Positions 25,033 through 34,050 of a stretch of DNA of 52,057 bases are shown piece by piece. The notes beneath the pieces were generated by a model, which was given only the letters and a program-made list of their open reading frames with translations, had not been told where the DNA came from and did no database searches. The stretch spans positions 1-52,057 of the forward strand of contig CANTEW010000016.1 in NCBI GenBank assembly GCA_947652925.1, given 5' to 3'. Each line of letters opens with the position of its first letter. Within the stretch, counting starts at the first letter, position 1. The translations under genes were made by a program, and so were the position numbers. The DNA is from an uncultured Lachnospiraceae bacterium. GTDB lineage: Bacteria; Bacillota; Clostridia; Lachnospirales; Lachnospiraceae.

Positions 25033-28000
25033 ATGGAAGCGTTTGTGAGACCATTGGAAGGGTTGGCAGAGTATGGGCAGATCCGTCAGCGTTTGAGGGA
25101 TAATCGTGGGATCTTGCAGGTGAGCGGATGCCAGGGGTCCCAGAAAGCCCATTGGCTGTACGGCCTTTCGGATCTTCATGACTGCCGCCTGGTGGTGGCG
25201 GAGGACGATCAGAAGGCAAAAGAATTTTATGAAGATCTTCGTTTCTATCAGCCGGATGCTCTCTTGTACCCGGCGAAAGACCTTTTGTTCTATTATGCGG
25301 ACATACAGGGGAACCTGCTGACAAAACAGCGGATGCGGGTGATCCGCGGTATCCTGGAGAGGGAGAAGGTCACGGTGGTGACCAGTATGGAGGGCTGTAT
25401 GGAACGGCTGAGACCTCTGGAGGAGATCGCGGGGAGCTGCCTGCATTTTACCTGCGAGAGTCCTTTGGATCTGGAGCAGCTTTTGAAAGATCTGGTGAGC
25501 CTGGGCTATGAACGGGTGGGGCAGGTGGAGGTCTCCGGGCAGTTTTCCGTGCGGGGAGGCATTGTGGACATCTTCCCTCTGACAGAAGAGAATCCCTGGC
25601 GGGTGGAGCTGTGGGGGGATGAGGTGGATTCTATCCGCAGTTTTGACGCGGAGAGCCAGAGGTCTCTGGAAAACCTGAAAGAGATCACAGTCTATCCGGC
25701 GGTGGAAAAGTACCAGAAAGAGGGCATGGTGACCTTTATGGATTATTTTCCCACGGACCGGACCCTTTTTGTCCTGGATGAACCCAACAGGCTCAGGGAA
25801 AAAGGGGAGGCTCTGGAGGAAGAGTTTGCCAATAGTATGCGCAACCGGGGGGAAAAAGGCTATGAAGATCTCAAAGAGGAACTCTTATGCGGGTTTTCAC
25901 AGGTCTGTAAGGGATTTAATAAGCGCAATTGTATGTCCCTCTGTATGATGGAACCCATGCAGGCGGACTGGGAGGTCACAGGGAAATATGACCTTACGGT
26001 AAGGTCTATCAGTTCCTATAATAATAGCTTTGAACTGCTTGTAAAAGATCTGAAAGAGTGGAAGAAACAGGGGTATAAGATCTTGCTCCTGTCTGGTTCA
26101 CGTACCCGCGCCGAGCGTCTGGCCAGGGATCTGCAGGAACAGGGGCTGAGCAGCTTTTATTCCCAGGATGCAGGACGTGTGCTGGCGCCCGGCGAGATCA
26201 TGGCGGCCTATGGCCATGCCCTCCGTGGGTTTGAGTATCCTTTGATCCAGTTTGCGGTGATCACAGAGACGGATATCTTTGGTAAAAAACAGAAAAAGAA
26301 GAAAAAGAAAAAAGAATACAGCGGCCAGCGGATCCAGGACTTCTCGGAGCTTTCTGTGGGGGATTATGTGGTCCATGAGAACCACGGGCTGGGGATCTAC
26401 CGGGGGATCGAAAAGGTAGAGGTGGACAGAGTCTCTAAAGATTATATCAAGCTGGAATACCAGGGGGGCAGCAATCTGTTCATCCTTGCCACCCAGCTGG
26501 ATATGCTGCAGAAATACGCCGGGGCGGATGCGGGTCATGTGAAGCTCAATAAGCTGGGGCATCCGGAATGGAGCCGCACCAAGAAAAAAGTCCGGGGCGC
26601 TGTGCAGGACATCGCCAAAGAACTGGTCGAACTCTATGCGGTCCGCCAGGAGACGGAAGGATATTCCTATGGGCCGGATACGGTCTGGCAGCGGGAATTC
26701 GAGGAGATGTTCCCCTATGAGGAGACGGACGGCCAGCTCCAGGCCATCGAGGACACCAAGCAGGATATGGAGAGCCATAAGGTCATGGACCGGCTCATCT
26801 GCGGGGATGTGGGTTATGGGAAGACGGAGATCGCTCTGCGGGCGGCATTTAAGGCGGTGCAGGAGGGCAAGCAGGTGGCCTATCTCGTCCCGACCACGAT
26901 CCTGGCGCAACAGCATTATAATACATTTGTGCAGAGGATGAAGGATTTCCCTATACGTGTGGATCTGCTCTGCCGTTTCCGGGCGGCTTCCAGACAGAAG
27001 AAGACCATCGAGGAGCTGCAGAAAGGCCAGGTGGATGTGGTGATCGGCACACACAGGCTCCTTTCTAAAGATGTGGATTTCAAAGATCTGGGCCTACTGG
27101 TGATCGATGAGGAGCAGCGGTTCGGCGTCAAGCACAAGGAGAAGATCAAACAGCTGAAGAAGAATGTGGATGTGCTGACCCTGACGGCTACGCCCATCCC
27201 CAGGACGCTGCACATGAGCCTGATCGGGATCCGGGATATGTCCGTGCTGGAGGAGCCGCCCATGGACCGGATGCCCATCCAGACATATGTGATGGAATTT
27301 GATGAGGAGACTGTCCGGGAAGCGATCCAGAGGGAATTGAACCGGGGCGGGCAGGTATACTATGTGTATAACCGTGTCAATGATATCGCGGACATGGCGG
27401 GACGGGTGGGGCATCTGGTGCCGGATGCCCATGTAGCCTACGCCCATGGCCAGATGAACGAGCGGCAGCTGGAGAAGATCATGTATGGGTTTATCAACGG
27501 GGAGATCGATGTCCTGGTGTCCACTACGATCATTGAGACAGGGCTTGATATCTCTAATGTGAATACCATGATCATCCACGATTCTGACAGATACGGGCTG
27601 TCCCAGCTCTATCAGCTGAGGGGACGTATCGGGCGTTCCAACCGGACAGCTTACGCTTTCCTGATGTATCGGAAAAACCGTATGCTCAAGGAAGTTGCGG
27701 AAAAACGTCTGTCGGCCATCCGGGAGTATACGGACCTGGGCAGCGGATTTAAGATCGCCATGCGGGACCTGGAGATCCGCGGGGCGGGAAATCTACTGGG
27801 GGCGGATCAGCACGGGCATATGATGACCGTCGGGTACGATCTGTACTGTAAGATGCTCAGTGAAGCGGTCAAAGAGGCGAAGGGCATACATACAGTCGAG
27901 AGTTTTGAGACGACCATCGACCTGAATATGGATGCCTACATCCCGGATACTTATATCCCCAATGAATTCCACAAACTGAACCTCTATAAAAGGATAGCGG

Positions 28001-28347
28001 GGATCGCCAGCAAAGAGGAGTATGAGGATATGCTGGAAGAGCTGATGGACAGGTTCGGGGAACCGCCCCAGACGGTATTGAACCTTCTGTCCATCGCGTA
28101 TATGAAAGCCATGGGCCACAGCGCTTATATAACAGAGATCAAACAAAGGGGCCGGGAAGTGAAGTTCACCCTGCTCGCCAACAGCCGTATCTCTTCGGAA
28201 GGTATCTTGAAGATCAAGGGGAGATACGGGGCAGCGCTCCATTTTAAAGAGGGAGAGAGACCCAGCATGTCCCTGGAGATCGGAAAGAAAGTCCTGGAAG
28301 AGGTGGAAAGATTTCTGGAAGATATGCAGGGTGTGGCGGCATTGTGA
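25033..28347 (+). CDS. mfd: Transcription-repair coupling factor
   Basis: A DNA translocase of 1104 aa that removes stalled RNA polymerase and recruits UvrA. The N-terminal UvrB-like part (1 to about 370) includes GQFSVRGGIVDIFP. A very basic KKQKKKKKKKEY tract (about 417-428) comes before the RNA polymerase-binding CarD-like domain (DYVVHENHGLGIYRGI). The translocase motifs are GDVGYGKTEIALRA (near 591), VIDEEQRFGV (near 691) and LTATPIPRTLHMSL, and a TRCF domain ends the protein. It is slightly shorter than the Bacillus protein. Confidence 0.97.
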   Translation: MEAFVRPLEGLAEYGQIRQRLRDNRGILQVSGCQGSQKAHWLYGLSDLHDCRLVVAEDDQKAKEFYEDLRFYQPDALLYPAKDLLFYYADIQGNLLTKQRMRVIRGILEREKVTVVTSMEGCMERLRPLEEIAGSCLHFTCESPLDLEQLLKDLVSLGYERVGQVEVSGQFSVRGGIVDIFPLTEENPWRVELWGDEVDSIRSFDAESQRSLENLKEITVYPAVEKYQKEGMVTFMDYFPTDRTLFVLDEPNRLREKGEALEEEFANSMRNRGEKGYEDLKEELLCGFSQVCKGFNKRNCMSLCMMEPMQADWEVTGKYDLTVRSISSYNNSFELLVKDLKEWKKQGYKILLLSGSRTRAERLARDLQEQGLSSFYSQDAGRVLAPGEIMAAYGHALRGFEYPLIQFAVITETDIFGKKQKKKKKKKEYSGQRIQDFSELSVGDYVVHENHGLGIYRGIEKVEVDRVSKDYIKLEYQGGSNLFILATQLDMLQKYAGADAGHVKLNKLGHPEWSRTKKKVRGAVQDIAKELVELYAVRQETEGYSYGPDTVWQREFEEMFPYEETDGQLQAIEDTKQDMESHKVMDRLICGDVGYGKTEIALRAAFKAVQEGKQVAYLVPTTILAQQHYNTFVQRMKDFPIRVDLLCRFRAASRQKKTIEELQKGQVDVVIGTHRLLSKDVDFKDLGLLVIDEEQRFGVKHKEKIKQLKKNVDVLTLTATPIPRTLHMSLIGIRDMSVLEEPPMDRMPIQTYVMEFDEETVREAIQRELNRGGQVYYVYNRVNDIADMAGRVGHLVPDAHVAYAHGQMNERQLEKIMYGFINGEIDVLVSTTIIETGLDISNVNTMIIHDSDRYGLSQLYQLRGRIGRSNRTAYAFLMYRKNRMLKEVAEKRLSAIREYTDLGSGFKIAMRDLEIRGAGNLLGADQHGHMMTVGYDLYCKMLSEAVKEAKGIHTVESFETTIDLNMDAYIPDTYIPNEFHKLNLYKRIAGIASKEEYEDMLEELMDRFGEPPQTVLNLLSIAYMKAMGHSAYITEIKQRGREVKFTLLANSRISSEGILKIKGRYGAALHFKEGERPSMSLEIGKKVLEEVERFLEDMQGVAAL

Positions 28348-28442
28348 TCTTGATCTCAATGGGGTGATCGTCTGGTCATGTGCATATATACATGGACAGG
28401 GCCGGGCTGTTACATAAATGTGTGAAATTTTGGAGGATCTTC

Positions 28443-28471
28443 TTGCCCCGTACAGAAAAAAAGTATATACT
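28443..28471 (+). promoter_or_regulatory. SigA promoter of the foldase gene
   Basis: TTGCCC and TATACT with a 17-bp spacer lie 67 nt before the start. Nothing else is seen in the 190-bp gap after mfd. Confidence 0.7.
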
Positions 28472-28538
28472 GTTACTGTTCGCAGGTATATCCTGCGAGG
28501 CGTTTTTATGCGCGTGGATAAAGAGCAGGAGGAAGGTT

Positions 28539-29747
28539 ATGGATCATATAGGAAAAAAGATCGTGTTGGGATGTTTGGCAGGAACGCTGGCTGTGACAGG
28601 ATTGTCCGGGTGTTCGGGAAAAATGGATGGGACGCGTGTGGTCGCTACGGTCAATGGGGTGGACATACCTCTGGGCGTAGTCAGTTTTATGACCAGGTAC
28701 CAGCAGGCACAGACCCAGCAGATGTATGAGATGTATTTTGGCGGCGCAGATGCGGGTATGTGGGACCAGGTATCGGATGAAAAGTCGGGAGAGACCTACG
28801 GGGAGTCTGCTAGAGGAGATGTCCTGGAGCAGGTGGAGGAGATGTATCTGCTCAAAGAAAAAGCCAAGGACTACGATATAGAACTCACGAAAAAAGAGCA
28901 AAAAAAGATCGCAAAGGCGGCTGAAAACTTTATAAAAGCCAATCCGGAAGAGACTCTGGAAAGGCTGGGGGTCTCCCAGTCTGACATAGAGACAGTCCTG
29001 GAGATCCAGACATATGAGAAGAAGATGTTCGATCCTCTGGTGGCGGATGTGGATACCAAAGTCAGTGATGACGAGGCACAGCAGACGTCGGTCACCTATG
29101 TAGGGGTGGATGCAGAGGAAGACGGAGAGGATGAGGCTGGGGCCAGCGCGAATGGAGAGGAGAAGGCGAAAGGATCCACACCAAAAGAAAAAGCTCAGCA
29201 GATATTGGACGAGGTCCTGGCTACAGCAGATGCGGATATGGACGCCATCGCGAAAGAGGTGGATGAAGACTTGAGCGCCACAGAGACTCATTTTACGGCG
29301 ACTCCGCCGAAGAAAGAGGACGACGGAGAGGAAGAAGAGGAGGAGATCGGCAGCGTTCCCCAGGCGGTACAGGATGTGGTCAAAGACCTGGCGGACGGTG
29401 AAGTCGCCAGCGAGTTGGTGGAAGAAGAGGATGTATATTATGTAGTGAGACTGGAGAAAGCTTTTGATGAGGAGGCAACGGAGGAAGAGAAAGATTCCAT
29501 CGTATCCCAGCGCAAACAGGAGATGTATGACGATACTGTAGAGGAGTGGAAAAAGGCAGCGGATATACAGGAAGATAAGAAAGTCCTGAAAACATTGAGA
29601 GTGACCTCGAATCTGAAATTTACATTTAAACAGGAAGAAGATACAGAGGATGTATCAGAAAATGAAACGGCTGCAGAAGATGGAGAGGGAACTGTGGAGG
29701 ATGTCCAGGAAGAAGATGCTGACGCAGGAGACACTGGAAAGGAATGA
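28539..29747 (+). CDS. PrsA/SurA-like foldase lipoprotein
   Basis: An exported lipoprotein of 402 aa. A signal peptide ends in lipobox VTGLSGC, followed by a SurA-like N-terminal chaperone domain (VATVNGVDIPLGVVSFM, then helices rich in Lys and Glu). A divergent parvulin-like stretch (KAQQILDEVLATADADMDAI) is interrupted by acidic runs such as EEDGEEEEEEIG, and the C-terminus is very acidic. It may help proteins fold outside the membrane, but the parvulin core is weak and peptidyl-prolyl isomerase activity is doubtful. The ATG at 28539 follows AGGAGGAAGG. Confidence 0.75.
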   Translation: MDHIGKKIVLGCLAGTLAVTGLSGCSGKMDGTRVVATVNGVDIPLGVVSFMTRYQQAQTQQMYEMYFGGADAGMWDQVSDEKSGETYGESARGDVLEQVEEMYLLKEKAKDYDIELTKKEQKKIAKAAENFIKANPEETLERLGVSQSDIETVLEIQTYEKKMFDPLVADVDTKVSDDEAQQTSVTYVGVDAEEDGEDEAGASANGEEKAKGSTPKEKAQQILDEVLATADADMDAIAKEVDEDLSATETHFTATPPKKEDDGEEEEEEIGSVPQAVQDVVKDLADGEVASELVEEEDVYYVVRLEKAFDEEATEEEKDSIVSQRKQEMYDDTVEEWKKAADIQEDKKVLKTLRVTSNLKFTFKQEEDTEDVSENETAAEDGEGTVEDVQEEDADAGDTGKE

Positions 29748-29785
29748 CAGCAGGAAAGGAGTACTAGGCCTAGGCCGGGGTGTTT

Positions 29786-30934
29786 ATGAAAAAAATCTTA
29801 GCAGTTTCATTATCGGTATCTTTTATCATAGCAATGGCAACAGGTACAAGGGCGGCTACCTTAGATTACAGGACTGCGATCAATAAAATAGAAGCAAAAG
29901 GCTCACCGGCGGTGATACAGTATTTTGAGGATGGAAAAGGGAACAAGGGGAAGATGGTGGCGTTCACCGGAAAAGTATACAGTTCCAGTCCTTCCTTGAA
30001 GATCAGGGAATATCCCAATGCAGACGCGTCTGCGGTCAAAACGCTCTCATTCGGGGCGTCGGTGGACCGGGTGGGTCTGTGTGATAATGGGTGGAGCAAA
30101 CTTGTGATCACAGTGGATGATAAAAAAGTATATGGATATGCAGAATCTTATTATCTATCCAGTGACAAGCTCATCAAGAAAATGCGTGAGAGATTGTCTG
30201 TCGTAGAGGATGCACAGGTCCTGGACTTTCCCGGCACAAGGGATGGCTTGAGCGTGGGAGAGTTGTCCACAGGGGATACGGTCATATGCACGGGGATGTG
30301 CAGTGATAATTGGAGCAGGATCACATTTAAGAACAATTCGGGAAAAAAAGTGACAGGTTTTGTACAAAATCACGTATTATCTGAGATAAAAGGCCGGAAA
30401 AAGGCGGAGGATCCAGATGCGCAGCAGATGGAAGACGCTGAGGATGGTGAGGGGATGATCGATGGAGAAGCTGTCATACAGCCTTCTTCAGCCGGTACGA
30501 GCAGCATATGGGCGCAGGCGGCGACAGAAAATCTCCAGGATACATCTGAGGCGGCAAACGCTATCATCGTAAACGAAGGGGAAGCAGTCAATGTTTCTTC
30601 CACGGCAAAACTCAAACCATTGGGAGATTTTCGGATCACGCATTACTGTGCGTGCAGTATCTGCTGCGGGCCCTATTCCGGTCTGAATTCTACATCCAGC
30701 GGCGTGCCGCCGGTGACAAACCATACCATCGCCGTGGATCCTAAGCAAATCCCTTACGGGACGAAGGTCGTGATCAACGGTCAGGTATATGTGGCAGAGG
30801 ACTCTGGTGCGGCTATCAAGAAGAATTGTATCGATATCTATGTGGCGACCCATGAAGAGGCATCTTCAAAGGGGATGTACCGGACAGAAGTCTATCTGTT
30901 GGAAGAAGAGGATGCTGATAAAAAAGATGGATGA
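29786..30934 (+). CDS. Secreted SH3-like and 3D domain protein
   Basis: An exported protein of about 382 aa: signal peptide (ILAVSLSVSFIIAMATGTRA), one or two bacterial SH3-like domains (about 55-200), an acidic linker and a C-terminal 3D domain. The three conserved Asp are seen in IAVDPKQIPYGT, YVAEDSGAAIK and CIDIYV. The domain is shared with MltA-type murein transglycosylases and Bacillus YocH/YabE, so cell wall remodelling is likely. Two CxxC-like pairs before the domain (HYCACSICCGPY) are notable. The start is uncertain: ATG 29786 with GGGG nearby; GTG at 29780 is possible. Confidence 0.85.
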   Translation: MKKILAVSLSVSFIIAMATGTRAATLDYRTAINKIEAKGSPAVIQYFEDGKGNKGKMVAFTGKVYSSSPSLKIREYPNADASAVKTLSFGASVDRVGLCDNGWSKLVITVDDKKVYGYAESYYLSSDKLIKKMRERLSVVEDAQVLDFPGTRDGLSVGELSTGDTVICTGMCSDNWSRITFKNNSGKKVTGFVQNHVLSEIKGRKKAEDPDAQQMEDAEDGEGMIDGEAVIQPSSAGTSSIWAQAATENLQDTSEAANAIIVNEGEAVNVSSTAKLKPLGDFRITHYCACSICCGPYSGLNSTSSGVPPVTNHTIAVDPKQIPYGTKVVINGQVYVAEDSGAAIKKNCIDIYVATHEEASSKGMYRTEVYLLEEEDADKKDG

Positions 30935-30941
30935 TGGAAAG

Positions 30942-30974
30942 GCAGCCGGGAGTTGAGGACCGGCTGCTTTTTTT
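30942..30974 (+). terminator. Intrinsic terminator of the 3D-protein gene
   Basis: GCAGCCGG and CCGGCTGC with a 10-nt loop are followed by seven T. It is 7 nt past the stop and 29 nt before the end of a convergent gene. Confidence 0.9.
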
Positions 30975-31003
30975 GTGGTATAGGGGATCTGTCCGGCCAG
31001 AGA

Positions 31004-32152
31004 TCATTTTCCAAATAAGCTGGCTGCCTGCGCCATATTTTCTATGATGGGTACTCCGAAAGGACATCTCGTCTCGCAGGCGCCGCAGGAAGTACACTCT
31101 CCGGCGTGATGGGGGAGCAGGCCGTAATGTTCCCGGACGGTCTCCGGGATATTTTTCTGTGCTTTTGCCAGGTTCAAAAATTTTGTGACGGAAGCCACGT
31201 CGATCTTCTGGGGGCAGGGGGCACAGTGGCTGCAATACATGCAGTGCCCTTTCCAGCTTATATTCGGAAAGTCTGCAAAGGCTGCTGCGTAATCCTTTTC
31301 TACGTCCGATGCATTTTCGTATGCGATGGAAGCTTCCAATTGTCCCGTTGAGTGTGCGCCTACCAGGACGGTGGACACACCGGGGCGGGTCAGGGCGTAA
31401 TGGAGGCACTGGTCTGTTGTCAGGGCTTTCCCTGCCGGGGAGAGAGAGGCATCCAGGAGATCTCCTCCGCCAAAAGCTTTCATGACAGTGATGCCCACGC
31501 CCAGGCGCTGGCAGGTCTCGTAGAGTTCCTGGCGTTCTGGATCCATGTTGACCAGATGTTCCTTGTAATTTTTTTCATCCCATAAGGCTTCCACATCTTC
31601 ACTGGCCGGCTGCAGGTCGTAACAGGGATTGATGCTGAACATCAGCACTTCGATATGGCCGCTCTGGACTGCTCTAAGCGCTACTTGCGGATTATGGCTG
31701 CTCAGCCCTATGTGGCGGATGATCCCTTTTTCTTTGAGTCCCAGTGTGTATTGCAGGACTGGGCCGTCTGCGATCTGATCCCAGTCTTTCACAGAATCCA
31801 CATAGTGGATCATGCCTACGTCTATGTAGTCAGTCTGGAGCAGGGCCAGCATATCTTCCATGCCTTTTTTGACTTCCTCGATCTTGCGGGTGCGCATGTA
31901 CTGGCCGTCTTTCCATACAGAGCAAATATGGGACTGCAGGATGAATCTGTCCCGTCTGCCGAGGAGCGCTCTTCCCACGCTGGAGCGTACCTCCGGGTCT
32001 GGGGTGTATAGGTCGATATAATCCACCCCATATTTTTCAGCGGTGTCTAAGAGTTGTTTTGCGCTGCGGCACTGGTCTTCAGAAAAACCTTCGCAGCCCA
32101 GCCCGATCTCGCTGACTTGAAGTCCTGTATTTCCCAGGTCTCGGTATCTCAT
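31004..32152 (-). CDS. Aldo/keto reductase with C-terminal 4Fe-4S domain
   Basis: A 382-aa oxidoreductase. The N-terminal barrel is aldo/keto reductase (MRYRDLGNTGLQVSEIGLG, YIDLY, HIGLSSHNP). The last 100 residues carry ferredoxin-type clusters: CMYCSHCAPCPQKID and CTSCGACETRCPFG. This fused type is common in anaerobes, its substrate is unknown, and electrons may come from ferredoxin rather than NADPH. The ATG at 32152 follows AGGAGGA. The gene is monocistronic with its own promoter. Confidence 0.9.
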   Translation of the reverse strand: MRYRDLGNTGLQVSEIGLGCEGFSEDQCRSAKQLLDTAEKYGVDYIDLYTPDPEVRSSVGRALLGRRDRFILQSHICSVWKDGQYMRTRKIEEVKKGMEDMLALLQTDYIDVGMIHYVDSVKDWDQIADGPVLQYTLGLKEKGIIRHIGLSSHNPQVALRAVQSGHIEVLMFSINPCYDLQPASEDVEALWDEKNYKEHLVNMDPERQELYETCQRLGVGITVMKAFGGGDLLDASLSPAGKALTTDQCLHYALTRPGVSTVLVGAHSTGQLEASIAYENASDVEKDYAAAFADFPNISWKGHCMYCSHCAPCPQKIDVASVTKFLNLAKAQKNIPETVREHYGLLPHHAGECTSCGACETRCPFGVPIIENMAQAASLFGK

Positions 32153-32187
32153 ATCCAAAATCCTCCTAAAGATCATGATATCATATC

Positions 32188-32216
32188 ATTATACATGGAT
32201 GGTGTCTTTAATACAA
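32188..32216 (-). promoter_or_regulatory. SigA promoter of the aldo/keto reductase
   Basis: TTGTAT and a perfect TATAAT with a 17-bp spacer, 36 nt before the start, on the minus strand. Confidence 0.8.
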
Positions 32217-32223
32217 TCGCTGA

Positions 32224-32252
32224 TTGACAAAATGGAGGGCTGCCAATAGAAT
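32224..32252 (+). promoter_or_regulatory. SigA promoter of the MATE transporter
   Basis: TTGACA and TAGAAT with a 17-bp spacer, 30 nt before the start. It lies back to back with the divergent promoter on the other strand. Confidence 0.8.
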
Positions 32253-32281
32253 GGAAGGTATCAGGGAGGAAGGAAAGAGAA

Positions 32282-33643
32282 ATGAGAGAAAGAAATGGAA
32301 ATTCATTTTTGGAAGGGCCTGTATTCGGCTCTCTGATACGTTTTGCAGTGCCGGTACTGGGAGCTTTGATCTTGCAGGCGGCTTATGGGGCGGTGGATCT
32401 TCTGGTGGTGGGGCAGTTTGGGGATGCTACCAGTATCTCTGCGGTGGGAACGGGGAGTTCTTTTATGCAGATGGTCACTTTTGTCATCGTCAGCCTTGCT
32501 ATGGGAGCGACAGTCACTATCGGACAGCATATCGGGGAAAAGAAGCCGAAAGAGGCGGGGAATACCGTGGGCACCACGATCGTATTGTTCACTGTATTGG
32601 GGATCCTGCTCACGATCTTGCTGGAGGTGTCTGCAGGAGGGATCGCGGGACTCTTGCAGGTCCCGGAAGGATCGGTGGAAAAAACGGTCCTATATATCAG
32701 GCTCTGTTCCGGCGGTATCCTGATCATCATCGCTTATAATGTGATCAGCGGTGTCTTAAGGGGTGTGGGGAATGCTGATCTTCCGCTGATCTTTGTGGGT
32801 ATCGCCTGTGTGGCCAATATCCTGGGGGATCTGCTTCTTGTGGGTGTCTTTCACATGGATGTGGCGGGCGCGGCCATCGCTACAGTAGGGGCGCAGCTGG
32901 TGTCTGTGATCTGTTCTGTGTGGGTCCTGCGAAAGACAAGTCTGCCGATCTCGTTTTCTATGGGTCAGTGCAGGATATATGGGAGAGAGCTTAAGAAACT
33001 CCTTCATGTAGGCGTGCCGATCGCTCTGCAGGAAGCGATGGTGCAGATCTCTTTTCTGGTGATCAATTCGATCATCAATCATATGGGTCTCATGCCATCG
33101 GCAGGTTATGGGGTGGCGCAAAAGCTGGTGACATTCATCATGCTGGTCCCCTCTTCGGTGATGCAGAGTGTCTCTGCCTTTGTAGCCCAGAATGTGGGCG
33201 CCGGGAAAAAACGCCGGGCGATGCAGGGGTTTACCACCGCTATGGTGACGGGATGCGCGGTGGGTGTGGGGATGTTCTGTATCGGTTTTTTCGGCGGGGC
33301 GCAGTTGTCTTCTCTGTTTACAAAGGATGCGGGGGTCATCGTCCAGAGTGCCGCATATCTGAGGGGATTTTCAGCAGATTGCATCCTGACCTGTATCCTG
33401 TTCTCCAGCATCGGGTATTTTAACGGATGCGGGAAGAGTATCCCGGTGATGGTACAGGGGATCACGTCCGCGTTCTGTATCCGTATCCCGGTCTCGATCT
33501 TGATGTCAAAGCTCCCGGGTACGTCCCTGACGCTGGTAGGTCTGGCCACGCCGATCACCACTGTGTATGGGATCATCTTTTTCCTGGTCTGTTTTGCACG
33601 GCTCCGGCGCGAGGAAAGATCTATAGGTCACAGAAAGATCTGA
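32282..33643 (+). CDS. MATE family efflux transporter
   Basis: A multidrug and toxin extrusion antiporter of 453 aa with about 12 membrane helices, in two matching halves. The N-terminus shows the family pattern GPVFGSLIRFAVPVLGALILQ, and the second half starts near ALQEAMVQISFLVINSIIN. It exports drugs or metabolites using a Na+ or H+ gradient; the substrate is unknown. The start follows GGAGGAAAGAG. Confidence 0.93.
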   Translation: MRERNGNSFLEGPVFGSLIRFAVPVLGALILQAAYGAVDLLVVGQFGDATSISAVGTGSSFMQMVTFVIVSLAMGATVTIGQHIGEKKPKEAGNTVGTTIVLFTVLGILLTILLEVSAGGIAGLLQVPEGSVEKTVLYIRLCSGGILIIIAYNVISGVLRGVGNADLPLIFVGIACVANILGDLLLVGVFHMDVAGAAIATVGAQLVSVICSVWVLRKTSLPISFSMGQCRIYGRELKKLLHVGVPIALQEAMVQISFLVINSIINHMGLMPSAGYGVAQKLVTFIMLVPSSVMQSVSAFVAQNVGAGKKRRAMQGFTTAMVTGCAVGVGMFCIGFFGGAQLSSLFTKDAGVIVQSAAYLRGFSADCILTCILFSSIGYFNGCGKSIPVMVQGITSAFCIRIPVSILMSKLPGTSLTLVGLATPITTVYGIIFFLVCFARLRREERSIGHRKI

Positions 33644-33674
33644 GAGGTCACGGATCGTTTTAGATATTTGTAAG

Positions 33675-33694
33675 ATCCTGTCTATCAACAGGAT
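33675..33694 (+). terminator. Weak hairpin after the MATE gene
   Basis: ATCCTGT and ACAGGAT form a 7-bp stem with a 6-nt loop, 31 nt past the stop. The following sequence TTTAGTGGGTTTT is only partly T-rich. Confidence 0.4.
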
Positions 33695-33739
33695 TTAGTG
33701 GGTTTTAAAAAAGTGATATTAAAAAAAGGAGGTGTTCCT

Positions 33740-33931
33740 ATGCCGACGGGTATAGAGGTGACAAAATACGCTATGGATGAATTTGAGGACATCCAAAGAT
33801 ATATGACTTTTGCAAAGGAAGAAAACGCTGAAAAGACATATGCTGAATTGAAAAAGAGATATATATCCTTAAAAGCACTGTTAAATGTTTCGGGTGTAAA
33901 TCTCTCAGAGATCGACTATATCAAAGCCTGA
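33740..33931 (+). CDS. Small conserved hypothetical protein
   Basis: A 63-aa protein with a perfect AAGGAGGTG ribosome site 6 nt before the ATG at 33740. It appears wholly helical: MDEFEDIQRYMTF, then ENAEKTYAELKKRYISLKALL, then a short end VSGVNLSEIDYIKA. No known family is recognised. The strong ribosome site and well-formed helical protein support a real gene; an upstream frame from 33698 lacks such a site. Confidence 0.7.
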   Translation: MPTGIEVTKYAMDEFEDIQRYMTFAKEENAEKTYAELKKRYISLKALLNVSGVNLSEIDYIKA

Positions 33932-33990
33932 GTGATGGACCCGGAAAACGTAAGATCCTGATGATCTGTTGAGATTTTTATAGTATTTTA

Positions 33991-34019
33991 AGATTTTATT
34001 GTGTATAATACAGATATAT
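33991..34019 (+). promoter_or_regulatory. Probable promoter of the MBL-fold gene
   Basis: A perfect TATAAT (34014-34019) lies 31 nt before the ATG; the -35 region (TAGTAT at 17-bp spacing) is poor. Confidence 0.5.
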
Positions 34020-34050
34020 ACACAAATTTTTAGGATCGGGGAGGATTTAT

